From Halonotius sp046719765 (GTDB lineage Archaea; Halobacteriota; Halobacteria; Halobacteriales; Haloferacaceae): DNA of 64,000 nucleotides. The position numbers and the translations under genes were made by a program. The notes below the pieces were generated by a model that saw only the letters and a program-made list of their open reading frames with translations, did no database searches and was not told where the DNA came from. Of the stretch, positions 42,327-50,763 are shown piece after piece (positions within the stretch are counted from its first letter, which is position 1; every line of letters starts with the position of its first letter). Location of the stretch: NCBI RefSeq assembly GCF_046719765.1, contig NZ_JABEBY010000004.1:62001-126000 (forward strand). The letters run 5' to 3'.

Positions 42327-43145
42327 ATGGTGTACCGATGGCGGGCGCGAAGCGGGGATTTCACGGTCTGGTCGGCCAGCCGCGAGAAGACCGTCGAGCG
42401 CGTGAAGACCTATATCGCCAAGCAGAACAAAAGCCGGCTCACCCAGGAGGGCGTGATGGTTGGGTGGTCGTGTCCCTACTGCGATCGGCGCAACTCCGCC
42501 CACGACGAACACGTCGCCTTAGAGACGTTCAAAAAGCATCTCTTCGAGCACAAGAAGCCGCTGTTGGAGTCGGGTGTCCACGTCGCCGACGACATCAACG
42601 GGACGGGCTCGATCGCGGTGTTGTCACCCGTCGAGTCAACCAGTGCTGACAACGCTAGAGTCCATTTTCTCTCCCCGGGTGACGTTGTCATCGTTGTCAC
42701 GACGAACCCGGCGAGCCGCATCGATCTGCTGCGATCGAAGCTCAGCGAGTGGCCCGAGTGGACGGTCATTCTGACGACAAAAGACGATCCGCTTGCGGGG
42801 CTCAGCGGCGTTGAGCTGATGGATATCCCCGTCGAAATCGTCCACCTCGACAAACAGATGGGGTTGGGGAGTCTGACCGAGACCATCTCGCGGGTGCTTG
42901 AGGAACAACAGGAGCCCGGCCGGAAGATCGCCTTCGAGTTCGATATCCTGACCGAACTGATACAAAAGGCAAAACTTCAGCGCATCTTCAAGTTTCTGCA
43001 CCTGTTGACCGGCCGTCTGGACGACGTGAACGCACTCTCGCATTTCTTCGTTAACCGCGAGCGGATGGCCTCCAGTATGAACGTCCTCGATCCGGTGTTC
43101 GACATGCAGCTCGAAGTTGACGGATCGCTGTTCCTCCAGGAGTGA
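42327..43145 (+). CDS. Zinc-finger protein with DUF7504-like C-terminus
   Basis: 272 residues. The N-terminal 80 residues hold CPYC followed by HVALETFKKHLFEH, a C2H2-type zinc finger arrangement. Residues about 110-190 form a Rossmann-like sheet (DVVIVVTTNPASRIDLL). The end has IFKFLHLLTGRLDDVNALSHFFV, like the haloarchaeal DUF7504 family related to KaiC-type ATPases but with no Walker A here. DNA or protein binding is a guess from the zinc finger. Confidence 0.6.
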   Translation: MVYRWRARSGDFTVWSASREKTVERVKTYIAKQNKSRLTQEGVMVGWSCPYCDRRNSAHDEHVALETFKKHLFEHKKPLLESGVHVADDINGTGSIAVLSPVESTSADNARVHFLSPGDVVIVVTTNPASRIDLLRSKLSEWPEWTVILTTKDDPLAGLSGVELMDIPVEIVHLDKQMGLGSLTETISRVLEEQQEPGRKIAFEFDILTELIQKAKLQRIFKFLHLLTGRLDDVNALSHFFVNRERMASSMNVLDPVFDMQLEVDGSLFLQE

Positions 43146-43194
43146 GCACTCCGCCGCCCCCGCCCCGCCATCCGGGTTGACGGCGGGTGGGCTC

Positions 43195-44442
43195 TCAGCG
43201 CAGCTCGTCTGTGTCGTCGACAGCCGACCGCTCGCCGTCTTCTGTGGTGTCGCCGTCGACAGTCGGCGGTGAGACGGCCGCATCGATCGGCCCAACAAGC
43301 CGGTCGACGACCGTGTATGGATCAGCGTCGCGCTCGGCGACGGCCGCGGCGATCGCATCCAGCCCGCCGTGGGCCCCCAGAAGTCGGTCGCTGATCGCGC
43401 CGAGATCGCTGCGGAGGAGCCGCTGGATCGTTGCCGCCGCCCGCCGACGCCGACGGCCGGTGGCTCCCCCTGCGTTATCGAGGTGGGCTGTATGGTCGGC
43501 GACAGCGTCGGCGAGGGCATCGATCCCCTCGCCGCTGGTGGCGATCGTTTCGATCACCGGCGGCGTCCACGTGGCCGTCTCACCCTCCCCGCCGTCGTCG
43601 GCCTGGGTATCGGTATTGTCAGCCTCGGCAGCGTCGCGCTCACCGCTCTCGTCGCCACCAACACCGACATCCGCGCTGTGGTGGCCGGCGACGCCGCCTG
43701 TCGGTTTCGCGCCGTGTACCATCGCCTCCAGATCGGCGACCGTCTGGGCGGCCTCGTCCATGTCGGCCTTGTTGACGACGAAGAGATCGCCGATCTCGAG
43801 GATGCCGGCTTTCAGCAGTTGGATATCGTCGCCCGATCCCGGCTGGACGACGACCGCGACGGTGTCGGCGGTTTCGACGATATCAACCTCGTTTTGGCCC
43901 GCGCCGACGGTTTCGATGATGATCCGATCCATCCCGAAGGCCTCGTAGGCGGTGACGGCGTCGGTCGTCGCCATCGACAGCCCGCCGAGTCGGCCACGCG
44001 CGCTCATCGATCGGACGAAAACGCCCTCGTCGCCGGCGGTTGAGCCCATCCGGATGCGGTCACCTAATACCGAGCCGCCGGTGTACGGCGAGGCGGGATC
44101 GACCGCCAACACGCCGACGGTCTCGCCGCGCTCCCGATAGTAGTCGGTGAGCTTGTCGACCAGCGTGGATTTGCCCGCCCCGGGGCTGCCCGTGATCCCA
44201 ACCACCGGCGTGGGGTCGGCGTGGCGGTGAAGCGCGGCCAACAGGTCGCGGGCTCCCTCTCCCCGATCTTCGATCGTCGTGAGCACGCGTGCAAGGGCGC
44301 GCTGATCGCCAGCGAGGAGGTCGTCCAACAGGGCTGTGTTGGTCTCGGAGAGCGGCTCGCGTGGGTCGTCCGGGAGCTCTGCCAGCAGCTCCTCGGCGAG
44401 GGCGGCTGTGGGATCGTCGCGGTTGTCGCTGTCCTCGCCCAT
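43195..44442 (-). CDS. meaB: MeaB/ArgK-type G-protein chaperone of methylmalonyl-CoA mutase
   Basis: 415 residues. A GTPase that protects and reloads methylmalonyl-CoA mutase with cobalamin. Walker A is GITGSPGAGKST, followed by VLAVDPASPYTGGS, the switch Asp in IETVGAGQNEVD, and NKADM for guanine specificity. A roughly 45-residue acidic insert (VGVGGDESGERDAAEAD onward) is typical of halophile loops. The start MGEDSDN lies 2 bp past the mutase B12 subunit stop, so the two are translated as a unit. Confidence 0.92.
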   Translation of the reverse strand: MGEDSDNRDDPTAALAEELLAELPDDPREPLSETNTALLDDLLAGDQRALARVLTTIEDRGEGARDLLAALHRHADPTPVVGITGSPGAGKSTLVDKLTDYYRERGETVGVLAVDPASPYTGGSVLGDRIRMGSTAGDEGVFVRSMSARGRLGGLSMATTDAVTAYEAFGMDRIIIETVGAGQNEVDIVETADTVAVVVQPGSGDDIQLLKAGILEIGDLFVVNKADMDEAAQTVADLEAMVHGAKPTGGVAGHHSADVGVGGDESGERDAAEADNTDTQADDGGEGETATWTPPVIETIATSGEGIDALADAVADHTAHLDNAGGATGRRRRRAAATIQRLLRSDLGAISDRLLGAHGGLDAIAAAVAERDADPYTVVDRLVGPIDAAVSPPTVDGDTTEDGERSAVDDTDELR

Positions 44443-44444
44443 TG

Positions 44445-44861
44445 TCACTCCGCTCCGGCGTTGTTGCGGACGAACGCGACGGTCTCTTCCATCGGTGTGC
44501 CGGGGCCGAAGATCTCGGCGACACCGAGCTCTTTGAGCTCCGTTTTGTCCTCCTCGGGGATGATGCCGCCGACGAGGATCAGCGTGTCCTCCAGCGCGCC
44601 ATAGGAGTCCAGCCCGTCGATCACCTTCGGCACCAGCGTGTTGTGGGCCCCCGAGAGGATCGAGATGCCGAGGACGTCCACATCCTCCTGGACGGCCGCT
44701 TGGACGATCTCGTCGGGCGCGCGGTGGAGCCCGGAGTACACCACCTCGAAGCCCGCATCCCGGAACGCCCGGGCGATGACCTGCGCGCCGCGGTCGTGGC
44801 CGTCGAGGCCGACCTTGGCGATCAGACACCGGATCGCCCGCTGTGTCGAGTCCGCGCTCAT
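44445..44861 (-). CDS. mcmA2: Methylmalonyl-CoA mutase, cobalamin-binding subunit
   Basis: 138 residues, the stand-alone B12 domain. It carries KVGLDGHDRGAQVIARA with the DxHxxG base-off ligand (His), then GISILSGAHN and LVGGIIPEED. It associates with a separate large catalytic subunit to interconvert succinyl- and methylmalonyl-CoA; the large subunit is not in this window. Located just upstream of meaB in the same operon. Confidence 0.93.
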   Translation of the reverse strand: MSADSTQRAIRCLIAKVGLDGHDRGAQVIARAFRDAGFEVVYSGLHRAPDEIVQAAVQEDVDVLGISILSGAHNTLVPKVIDGLDSYGALEDTLILVGGIIPEEDKTELKELGVAEIFGPGTPMEETVAFVRNNAGAE

Positions 44862-44968
44862 AGCCGCCGATTGGGACGAGAGCGGTTTGATTCTACCGGC
44901 CATGCGGGTGTGAGACACGGCCGCAGGTGTCGAGTGCGGCTTATGACGCTCCAGCCCCAAGATAAGGT

Positions 44969-45199
44969 ATGACCACGAACGCAGAAGATCGACTCCTCGG
45001 CCTCGCTGTTGCAGCCCTCCTCACCGCGATCGGCGGTGAGTTGGCTGGCATCGCCGCACTCGTCACCCTCGGCGTGACGACGTTTGCGCTTGCCCTGGCT
45101 GCGTTGTTAGTTGTGATGCCCCTCTCGCTGCTCGTTGGCCTCAGCCGAAGCTCGGGGCCGGATATGCACCCGGTAGGGACGACTGACCGGCCGCACTAA
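44969..45199 (+). CDS. Two-helix membrane protein
   Basis: 76 residues. Two long hydrophobic stretches (about 8-32 and 36-60) give a hairpin, with a basic/polar tail. No family recognised. It is divergent from the mutase operon. Confidence 0.5.
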   Translation: MTTNAEDRLLGLAVAALLTAIGGELAGIAALVTLGVTTFALALAALLVVMPLSLLVGLSRSSGPDMHPVGTTDRPH

Positions 45200-45305
45200 G
45201 CGACGATCGTCGGCCCAGTGCACCGTTTTCTCGGAATGTGATGCCTTCGATAGCAGCCGGTACCCGTCGTTCTCACCGGGCAGCTAACCGCCAGTCAGTC
45301 GGGAA

Positions 45306-45329
45306 AATAGCTATTACAATCAATTACAA
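45306..45329 (+). promoter_or_regulatory. Palindrome and ATTACAA repeats before the wHTH/MazF operon
   Basis: AATAGCTATT (45306-45315) is a perfect palindrome. It overlaps the first of two ATTACAA repeats (45313-45319 and 45323-45329), 10 bp apart, hence on the same DNA face. The ATG is at 45340, so a bound repressor would cover the TATA region. Confidence 0.5.
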
Positions 45330-45339
45330 ACACTATCAT

Positions 45340-45732
45340 ATGCCGATCGATTTCCGATCGTACGATCCCGACGACAAACACACCCTCCAACTCACTGAAG
45401 GTTCAAACGCCTACACGATTCTCACCTTCCTCGCTGCCCACCCCGAACAGGGATTCACACCGAAGGAGCTCAGCGAGACAACCGAGATCCCGCGTGGGAG
45501 CGTTGGAACGACGCTCAGCCGACTCCATGACCGTGGGCTCGTTCGTCACAAAGAACCATACTGGGCCGTCGGTGACGACGACCGTCTCGCCAGCTACGGG
45601 GCGGCGCGCCACGGCCTCCTCGCTGCCGACGATCGGTTTGGTGACGACGACTTCGGCGACTGGCAGGCAACCGCTGTCGACCCTCGAACGATCGACAGCG
45701 AGGATGAAACAGGGGCGGCTGATGATGGCTGA
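45340..45732 (+). CDS. Winged-helix antitoxin-like regulator
   Basis: 130 residues. Residues about 20-75 form a MarR-like HTH (AHPEQGFTPKELSETTEIPR, then SVGTTLSRLHDRGLVRHKE with the wing). The tail is acidic and probably disordered, as in antitoxins. Its 3' end overlaps the MazF-like gene by 8 bp. It probably binds the repeats at 45306-45329 and neutralises the toxin. Confidence 0.72.
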   Translation: MPIDFRSYDPDDKHTLQLTEGSNAYTILTFLAAHPEQGFTPKELSETTEIPRGSVGTTLSRLHDRGLVRHKEPYWAVGDDDRLASYGAARHGLLAADDRFGDDDFGDWQATAVDPRTIDSEDETGAADDG

Positions 45733-46057
45733 CGAACCGGCCTTCGAGCGTGGCCATGTGATCTGGCACGATGGGCTGTTCAAAACAACAGCCAGACCGT
45801 GGTTTATTCTCAGTGACGACGCCCATCCGTTCCACGGTGAGGAGTACCTCGTGGCCGGTGTGACGACAACACAACGTCCGAACGCGATCGAACTGTCCGA
45901 GACTGGCTGGGTAGTCGGCGGCCTTCCGGAGCCGAGTTACGTGTCACCGTGGTTCGTCACCACACTGAAACACGCCGATATCGACCAGGGGATCGGGATG
46001 GTCACCGATGAGATGTCTGCGACCGTTTGCGAGACGGTTCAGACCTACCTGTCCTGA
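45725..46057 (+). CDS. PemK/MazF-like toxin
   Basis: 110 residues. The start FERGHVIWHDGLFKTTARPW fits the SH3-like MazF/PemK barrel, whose members cut mRNA. Later LVAGVTTTQRPNAIELSETGW and VSPWFVTTLKHADI match the beta-barrel core. Gene order (regulator then toxin, overlapping) fits a type II module. An alternative start one codon upstream adds a single Met. Ribonuclease activity is inferred from the family. Confidence 0.72.
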   Translation: MADEPAFERGHVIWHDGLFKTTARPWFILSDDAHPFHGEEYLVAGVTTTQRPNAIELSETGWVVGGLPEPSYVSPWFVTTLKHADIDQGIGMVTDEMSATVCETVQTYLS

Positions 46058-46125
46058 CAAGCAACACACTTGAGACGCGGCGCGTTTCGCGTGGGTTTTT
46101 AATCACCGGGTGGCACCCATGTGGT

Positions 46126-47199
46126 ATGCGTGTCGCGTTCGTCTCGATGCACACCCACCACACCCGCGACACCCCGGCGATCCGGCGGCGAACCCGGCTG
46201 ATCCGCCTGCTCAACCAGACGGAACACGAGGTCGTGGTGCTCTGTAGCCGCTGGTGGGACGGCGACCACCCAACTTTCGAACACGAGGGGATCACCTACC
46301 GCGCCGTCGACGGCGAGTGCTCCCCAAACCATTTTATCGCCAAACTCCCCCTCGCGTTGCGGCGGGCCGACCCGGATGTCGTCCATATCCCGAACAGGCC
46401 GGCTCGACACGCCCGCGCAGCCAAGCCGGTCTGTCGGCTGCTCCGGGTTCCGCTGGTCGTCGACTGGTGGGCTGTCGGCGACGACGACGCTGCGGGCGAC
46501 TGCCGAAGCGTCGCCAGCAACGCCGATCGGATCGTCGCCCCCTCCCAAACCGTTGAGACGGTCGTTCGGGAGCACGGTGCCTCGGAGGCGGCGATCAGTG
46601 TTATCCCCGAGGGGCTTGATTTCTCGCTGATCGAATCCGCACCGGTCAACACGGAGTTCGATCTCGTCTACAGCCGCCACCTCGACGAGCATGCCAACGT
46701 TGAGACGTTTCTGCTTGCGTTGGCCGAGCTCCGCGATCGGGAGTGGTCGGCGGCGATCATCGGCAACGGAGCCGCGGCGGCGGACATCGAGCGGACGGCC
46801 CGCGATCTCCGCATCCGCGATCGGATCTCGTTTCTCGGCGAGCTGGATGACGAACAGCGGGTCGCGGTGCTGAAGGGGGCCCACGTCTTTGCCCAGACAG
46901 CCGAGCAGGAGCCGTTTGCGACGGATCTGCTGTGGGGATTGGCCTGCGGCTGTGTCGGCATCGCGGAGTACCAGACCGATTCGGCGGCCCACGAGCTGGT
47001 CGAACAGAAATCACGGCTTCCCGATACTCGGGGTGAACTCGTCTCAACTCCCCAGGAGTTCGCCGACGAGATCGTCGCCGCCGGCTCGCTTGAACACCGA
47101 ACGATCGATCCGGCGTACGAACGCTACGACGACACCAAAATCATCGACCGGTATCTCACCTGTTACCGACAGGCGATCGACAACTACGGGCTATTCTGA
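46126..47199 (+). CDS. GT4-type glycosyltransferase
   Basis: 357 residues in the GT-B fold, typical of retaining GT4 enzymes making surface or N-linked glycans. It begins MRVAFVSMHTHHTRDTPAIR. Residues near 175-185 have SVIPEGLDFSLI, and the donor-binding region includes FAQTAEQEPFATDLLWGLACGC, where the usual E-x7-E pair can be traced. Unrelated genes flank it, so the glycan is unknown. Start 46126 lies about 30 bp after TTTTTAAT. Confidence 0.82.
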   Translation: MRVAFVSMHTHHTRDTPAIRRRTRLIRLLNQTEHEVVVLCSRWWDGDHPTFEHEGITYRAVDGECSPNHFIAKLPLALRRADPDVVHIPNRPARHARAAKPVCRLLRVPLVVDWWAVGDDDAAGDCRSVASNADRIVAPSQTVETVVREHGASEAAISVIPEGLDFSLIESAPVNTEFDLVYSRHLDEHANVETFLLALAELRDREWSAAIIGNGAAAADIERTARDLRIRDRISFLGELDDEQRVAVLKGAHVFAQTAEQEPFATDLLWGLACGCVGIAEYQTDSAAHELVEQKSRLPDTRGELVSTPQEFADEIVAAGSLEHRTIDPAYERYDDTKIIDRYLTCYRQAIDNYGLF

Positions 47200-47213
47200 T
47201 TCGACCGTTCTGC

Positions 47214-47852
47214 TCAGGCAGCGTCCTCGTAGTCGCCGCCGTATTTGAGGAAGAAGAAGGCAAAGGATAGCGTCGAGACCATGGCGACAAACGTTGCCAG
47301 CCCGAGTGTCTTGGCTGAATCGGGGATCTGTGGCGCGCCGCCGGCACCGCCGCCACCGCCGCCGGTTTCGACAGTTTCGACATCGTCACCGACAGCAACC
47401 GCCCCAAGCATCCCGAGCGATTCGTGGGGGGTGCAGTGGTAGTTCGTGATCCCGGCGTGATCTTCGGTGAATGTAAACTCAAAGGTAAAACCGGCTTCGC
47501 TCACGGTTTCGCTGCCAAACTCGGCTGGCCCCTCACCGCTTTCGACGTTGTGGCCGCCGCCTTCGCCGGTCCACTCCCAGATGACGGTTGTGCCGGGATC
47601 GATCCAGATGCCAGCCGGGCTAAAGGCGAGATTCCCGCCGTTGCCGCTGGCACCGACCTCAACGGTGACCTCGCTTTCGCCGCGAAGATCCTCGGTGCCG
47701 CCGTCGACGCCCTGGAGGTGACTCCCGAAATCGGCCATCTCCGACTGCCCAGCCGCGGTACCTGCCGTTGCGGTTGCAGCCCCCGCCGCGGCGACGCCGC
47801 CGGCCGCCGTCCGGAGCAGCCCCCGTCGTGAGACCGCGTCGTTATCGCTCAT
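47214..47852 (-). CDS. Halocyanin-type blue copper protein with C-terminal anchor
   Basis: 212 residues. A twin-arginine signal (SRRGLLRTAAGG) is followed by a plastocyanin domain. Copper ligands are His in EGGGHNVES, then Cys, His and Met in YHCTPHESLGM, all four present. A Gly-rich linker leads to a C-terminal helix (LATFVAMVSTLSFAFFFL), so it is anchored outside the cell. Electron carrier to terminal oxidases is the usual role. The start MSDNDAV gives the Tat signal; upstream codons do not. Confidence 0.9.
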   Translation of the reverse strand: MSDNDAVSRRGLLRTAAGGVAAAGAATATAGTAAGQSEMADFGSHLQGVDGGTEDLRGESEVTVEVGASGNGGNLAFSPAGIWIDPGTTVIWEWTGEGGGHNVESGEGPAEFGSETVSEAGFTFEFTFTEDHAGITNYHCTPHESLGMLGAVAVGDDVETVETGGGGGGAGGAPQIPDSAKTLGLATFVAMVSTLSFAFFFLKYGGDYEDAA

Positions 47853-48009
47853 AGCTCCGCGTTCGTGATCGGCCGTAGTGAATATGTTGGTTCGCGCCCG
47901 GGCGATACCCTTCTCGGCAGCGGGACTGTCGTCCGTTCGGAGACCCTTCCGACAGCGGATCGTCGGCCGTTCCGGAACCCTTTTACTGCCGATGCCGACA
48001 CATTCGCCC

Positions 48010-48267
48010 ATGTCATCCGTTGAATCCGAACTCCGCGAGCAGTTCACCGAGGCCTTCGCCGGGGCCGATTATCCGATCACCGGGCAGATGGATCTGGTGC
48101 CCGCGCTCCCGAACGGGCCGGGAACAACGTTTACCGCGGGCGATCGCACCCTCACCGCGATGGAACTTGCTTCGGAGCTCAGCGGCCATCAGGAGTTCCC
48201 CTATGAGGACGTTGAATCGCTTGTTGATGACGCGATCGCCGGGCTCAAACAGGAAGGCGTGATCTGA
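48010..48267 (+). CDS. DUF5789-like small protein
   Basis: 85 residues resembling the haloarchaeal DUF5789 family: AFAGADYPITGQMDLVPALP and the helical end YEDVESLVDDAIAGLKQEGV. The fold appears alpha-beta and cytoplasmic. Role unknown. No cysteine or metal motif. Confidence 0.7.
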   Translation: MSSVESELREQFTEAFAGADYPITGQMDLVPALPNGPGTTFTAGDRTLTAMELASELSGHQEFPYEDVESLVDDAIAGLKQEGVI

Positions 48268-48308
48268 GCGACGGCGGCCGAGACGTTCTTTGGTATCGAG
48301 CGCAAACG

Positions 48309-48929
48309 ATGGCTGTGCTCTCCGTGCTGCAGGCCACGCTGCCGGCGTGGGTCGTCTTTGGGCTGCTCCTCGGGCTGGCCGCCTCACTGCTGGTGGCCAC
48401 CATCTTCTATCTCGGCGATCGACTGGTTCCCGCAACGGATCACGGCCACCGCGAGCGGGGACGCCGCACCACCGGGATGGGCCGACGGCGTGCGGAGTAT
48501 CGGGAGTATCTGACGGCGATCGATGAACCCTTCGTTGAATCACACGAGCGCGCCGGTCACAGGCTTGATTTTTATCTCCCGGAGCGGGATGTCGGGCTCA
48601 CCTTCGAGCCACGCGTCTTCTTTGGGCTCGAAGCGGCTGCAACACAGGTGATCCTCTGTGAGGCCGAGATGCCCGCGGCCAACCTCGGCCGGCGACTCCC
48701 CTTTGAGATCCCGGATGACGTATACACCCCACCGACCAGCAGCGACCCGGTGCAGCGCGCCTACGAGCAGCTGGGGATCTCCCCCGATGCCACCGCGACC
48801 GAGGTGCGGGATGCCTACCGCTCGCGGGCCAAGGAGACACACCCCGACCGCGGCGGCAGCAGCGAGGAGTTCAAACAGCTTCAGGAGGCCTACGCGACCG
48901 CGAAAGATCACGCCGAAGGCACGGCGTAA
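48309..48929 (+). CDS. Membrane-anchored J-domain protein
   Basis: 206 residues. One N-terminal TM helix (about 14-36), a roughly 100-residue unidentified domain, and a C-terminal J domain (AYEQLGISPDATATEVRDAY, then THPDRGG with the HPD triad that stimulates Hsp70 ATPase). This type-III DnaJ arrangement at the membrane would recruit DnaK to a site there; the client is unknown. Confidence 0.85.
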   Translation: MAVLSVLQATLPAWVVFGLLLGLAASLLVATIFYLGDRLVPATDHGHRERGRRTTGMGRRRAEYREYLTAIDEPFVESHERAGHRLDFYLPERDVGLTFEPRVFFGLEAAATQVILCEAEMPAANLGRRLPFEIPDDVYTPPTSSDPVQRAYEQLGISPDATATEVRDAYRSRAKETHPDRGGSSEEFKQLQEAYATAKDHAEGTA

Positions 48930-48952
48930 CGACCGCGGGTTGGTGGTCGCGC

Positions 48953-49732
48953 TTACAGCGTTGTCACGTCGTAGTCGGTGTCGCCATCGCGGAGCGCGTC
49001 GGTCACCCGACCAACCGTGTCGGTCGAGGCGACGACGACAACGGCCATCCCGACGGCGGCCGCGGCGGCAGCCACCTCGCCGGCGGCGACGGTTACCGCC
49101 GGCTCATAGCCCGCCTCCCGGAGAGAGACAACGCCCTCAACATCCGCCGCCAGACACTGATCGGCGGCCTCGCAGTGATCGGCCAAGCCGTCGATATCGG
49201 CCGCGCGGCTGCCACCGTCGCGGGCGGGTGGCACCTGTGCGACGGTGACCGTTCCGGTCGTCATCTCGATGATCCCCTCGAAGGAGGTGATACTCACGTC
49301 GGTGCCGGCGTCGGCATCGGTCGTCGCCACGCCGGTCGCCGGCCCCTCGTCGCCGGGGGTCGCATGCAGCAGTCCATCCTCCAGTGAAAGGGTGACCTGC
49401 TGGCCAGCCTCGATCGCGTCGGTGGCGATCGCGGTATCCTCCTGGACGCTCCCCAACACATCGTTGGTGACGTGGTCGGCAAACCGCTGGAGCCCTCTGG
49501 CCTCCTGAAACAGCCAGTCGACGCCCTCCTTGGTGACCGCATACCGGGAGCGGCCCTCCTTGCGGACAAGCCCATCGTCGACAAGTTCGCGGATATACTC
49601 GGAGACGGCCTGGCTGGTGACGCCGACGGCGTCGGCGATCTCGCCTTGGCTCACCGCCGGCTGGCGTTCGGCGATCTCCACCAACACCCGCAGCCGGGTG
49701 GCCGTTCGCTTATCGGCGAGGGCATCGCTCAT
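48953..49732 (-). CDS. Winged-helix regulator with C-terminal sensing domain (DUF7839-like)
   Basis: 259 residues. The N-terminal HTH is clear: AVSQGEIADAVGVTSQAVSE, then REGRSRY-type wing (VRKEGRSRYAVT). The remaining 170 residues have beta segments and a C-terminal alpha/beta part (VSLREAGYEPAVTVAAGEVA), the shape of a small-molecule domain. No ligand is evident. It diverges from the phosphoesterase gene at 49816. Confidence 0.77.
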   Translation of the reverse strand: MSDALADKRTATRLRVLVEIAERQPAVSQGEIADAVGVTSQAVSEYIRELVDDGLVRKEGRSRYAVTKEGVDWLFQEARGLQRFADHVTNDVLGSVQEDTAIATDAIEAGQQVTLSLEDGLLHATPGDEGPATGVATTDADAGTDVSITSFEGIIEMTTGTVTVAQVPPARDGGSRAADIDGLADHCEAADQCLAADVEGVVSLREAGYEPAVTVAAGEVAAAAAAVGMAVVVVASTDTVGRVTDALRDGDTDYDVTTL

Positions 49733-49815
49733 ACCGTGTGGTTTTGGCGGCACGGTAAAAAGCCCGCCGGGATCGCCGACCGGAGGGTTTTGTCGGTCGC
49801 TGCCGACGTATCGGT

Positions 49816-50529
49816 ATGGCCGTCCGTCCGCCGAGTGCCGCCACGCTGACGTTCGCCGACCGGGCGGTGTATCTCGCCGACGCCGATGCGGTGGTGGTGG
49901 CCGACCTCCATTTCGGTCGTGCCGATGCCTCCCGTGTCGCGGCCCCGATCGATGCCAGCGAGTCGATCCGCCACCGCGTTCGTGCGCTGCTGGATCGCTT
50001 CGCCCCGACAACGGTCGTTTTCGCGGGCGATCTGCTCCACAGCTTTGATCGGCTGCCGGCGGTCGCCACCGACGCGATCGAGGGGGTGTGGGACGACTGT
50101 GTCGACGCCGACACCGAGGCTCTCGCTGTCGCCGGCAACCACGACAGCCGGCTGGCCGACTGCTGGCCGGGATCGGTTGCCGATGCGGTCACCCTCGCCG
50201 ACGGCACGGTCGTCTGCCACGGTCACACGCCACCCGAGCAACGTGGCCATCGCTACGTTGTTGGCCACGCCCATCCGGCGATCACGATCGAGGGGGTGAA
50301 ACGCCCCTGTTATCTGTTTGGCGACGACGCCTATCGCGGCGGTGAGCTGCTGGTGCTGCCGGCGTTTACCACCCTGGCCGGCGGTGTCGATATCACCGAT
50401 CGGCGGGCCGACGATCTATCCTCGCCGCTGGTGTCGACGCTGGCGCCGTTGCAGCCGGTGGTCTGGGACGACGACGGCGACAACGCACTGTGGTTTCCGC
50501 CGCTCCAGCGGCTGCGGTCGCTGCTGTGA
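49816..50529 (+). CDS. Calcineurin-like metallophosphoesterase
   Basis: 237 residues. The five-block dimetal motif is complete: VVADLHFGR (D-x-H), VFAGDLLH (GD), AVAGNHDSRL (GNHD), and VVGHAHPAI (GHxH). It resembles the DNA-repair-associated phosphoesterases near helicases in archaea, but no such helicase is adjacent here. Substrate unknown. Confidence 0.87.
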   Translation: MAVRPPSAATLTFADRAVYLADADAVVVADLHFGRADASRVAAPIDASESIRHRVRALLDRFAPTTVVFAGDLLHSFDRLPAVATDAIEGVWDDCVDADTEALAVAGNHDSRLADCWPGSVADAVTLADGTVVCHGHTPPEQRGHRYVVGHAHPAITIEGVKRPCYLFGDDAYRGGELLVLPAFTTLAGGVDITDRRADDLSSPLVSTLAPLQPVVWDDDGDNALWFPPLQRLRSLL

Positions 50530-50687
50530 GTTGGTCGCTCTCGTTTCGGCAACCACCCGTCACAACGGGTTCATGCGCGCTGCCGGCACAACACACCTCC
50601 GGTCGGCGTTGGTGGTCTACAACCTCCTCCGCGAAATCGAAGGATTCAAACATACATATTAACGAAAGAACATAACCAGGCAAAGAT

Positions 50688-50732
50688 ATGTCTGTGGCAA
50701 ACCCCAAATGCGGGGTCTCTGACCACGGATGA
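50688..50732 (+). CDS. Possible 14-codon upstream reading frame
   Basis: ATG about 30 bp after CATATTAACG, reading MSVANPKCGVSDHG then stop, and ending 31 bp before the start of the surface protein. ACCCC-AAATGC-GGGGT (50701-50716) forms a 5-bp hairpin inside it. Either a leader peptide or chance. Confidence 0.2.
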   Translation: MSVANPKCGVSDHG

Positions 50733-50763
50733 ATTTGATTTCAGACAGTTAGTTGATCAACCA

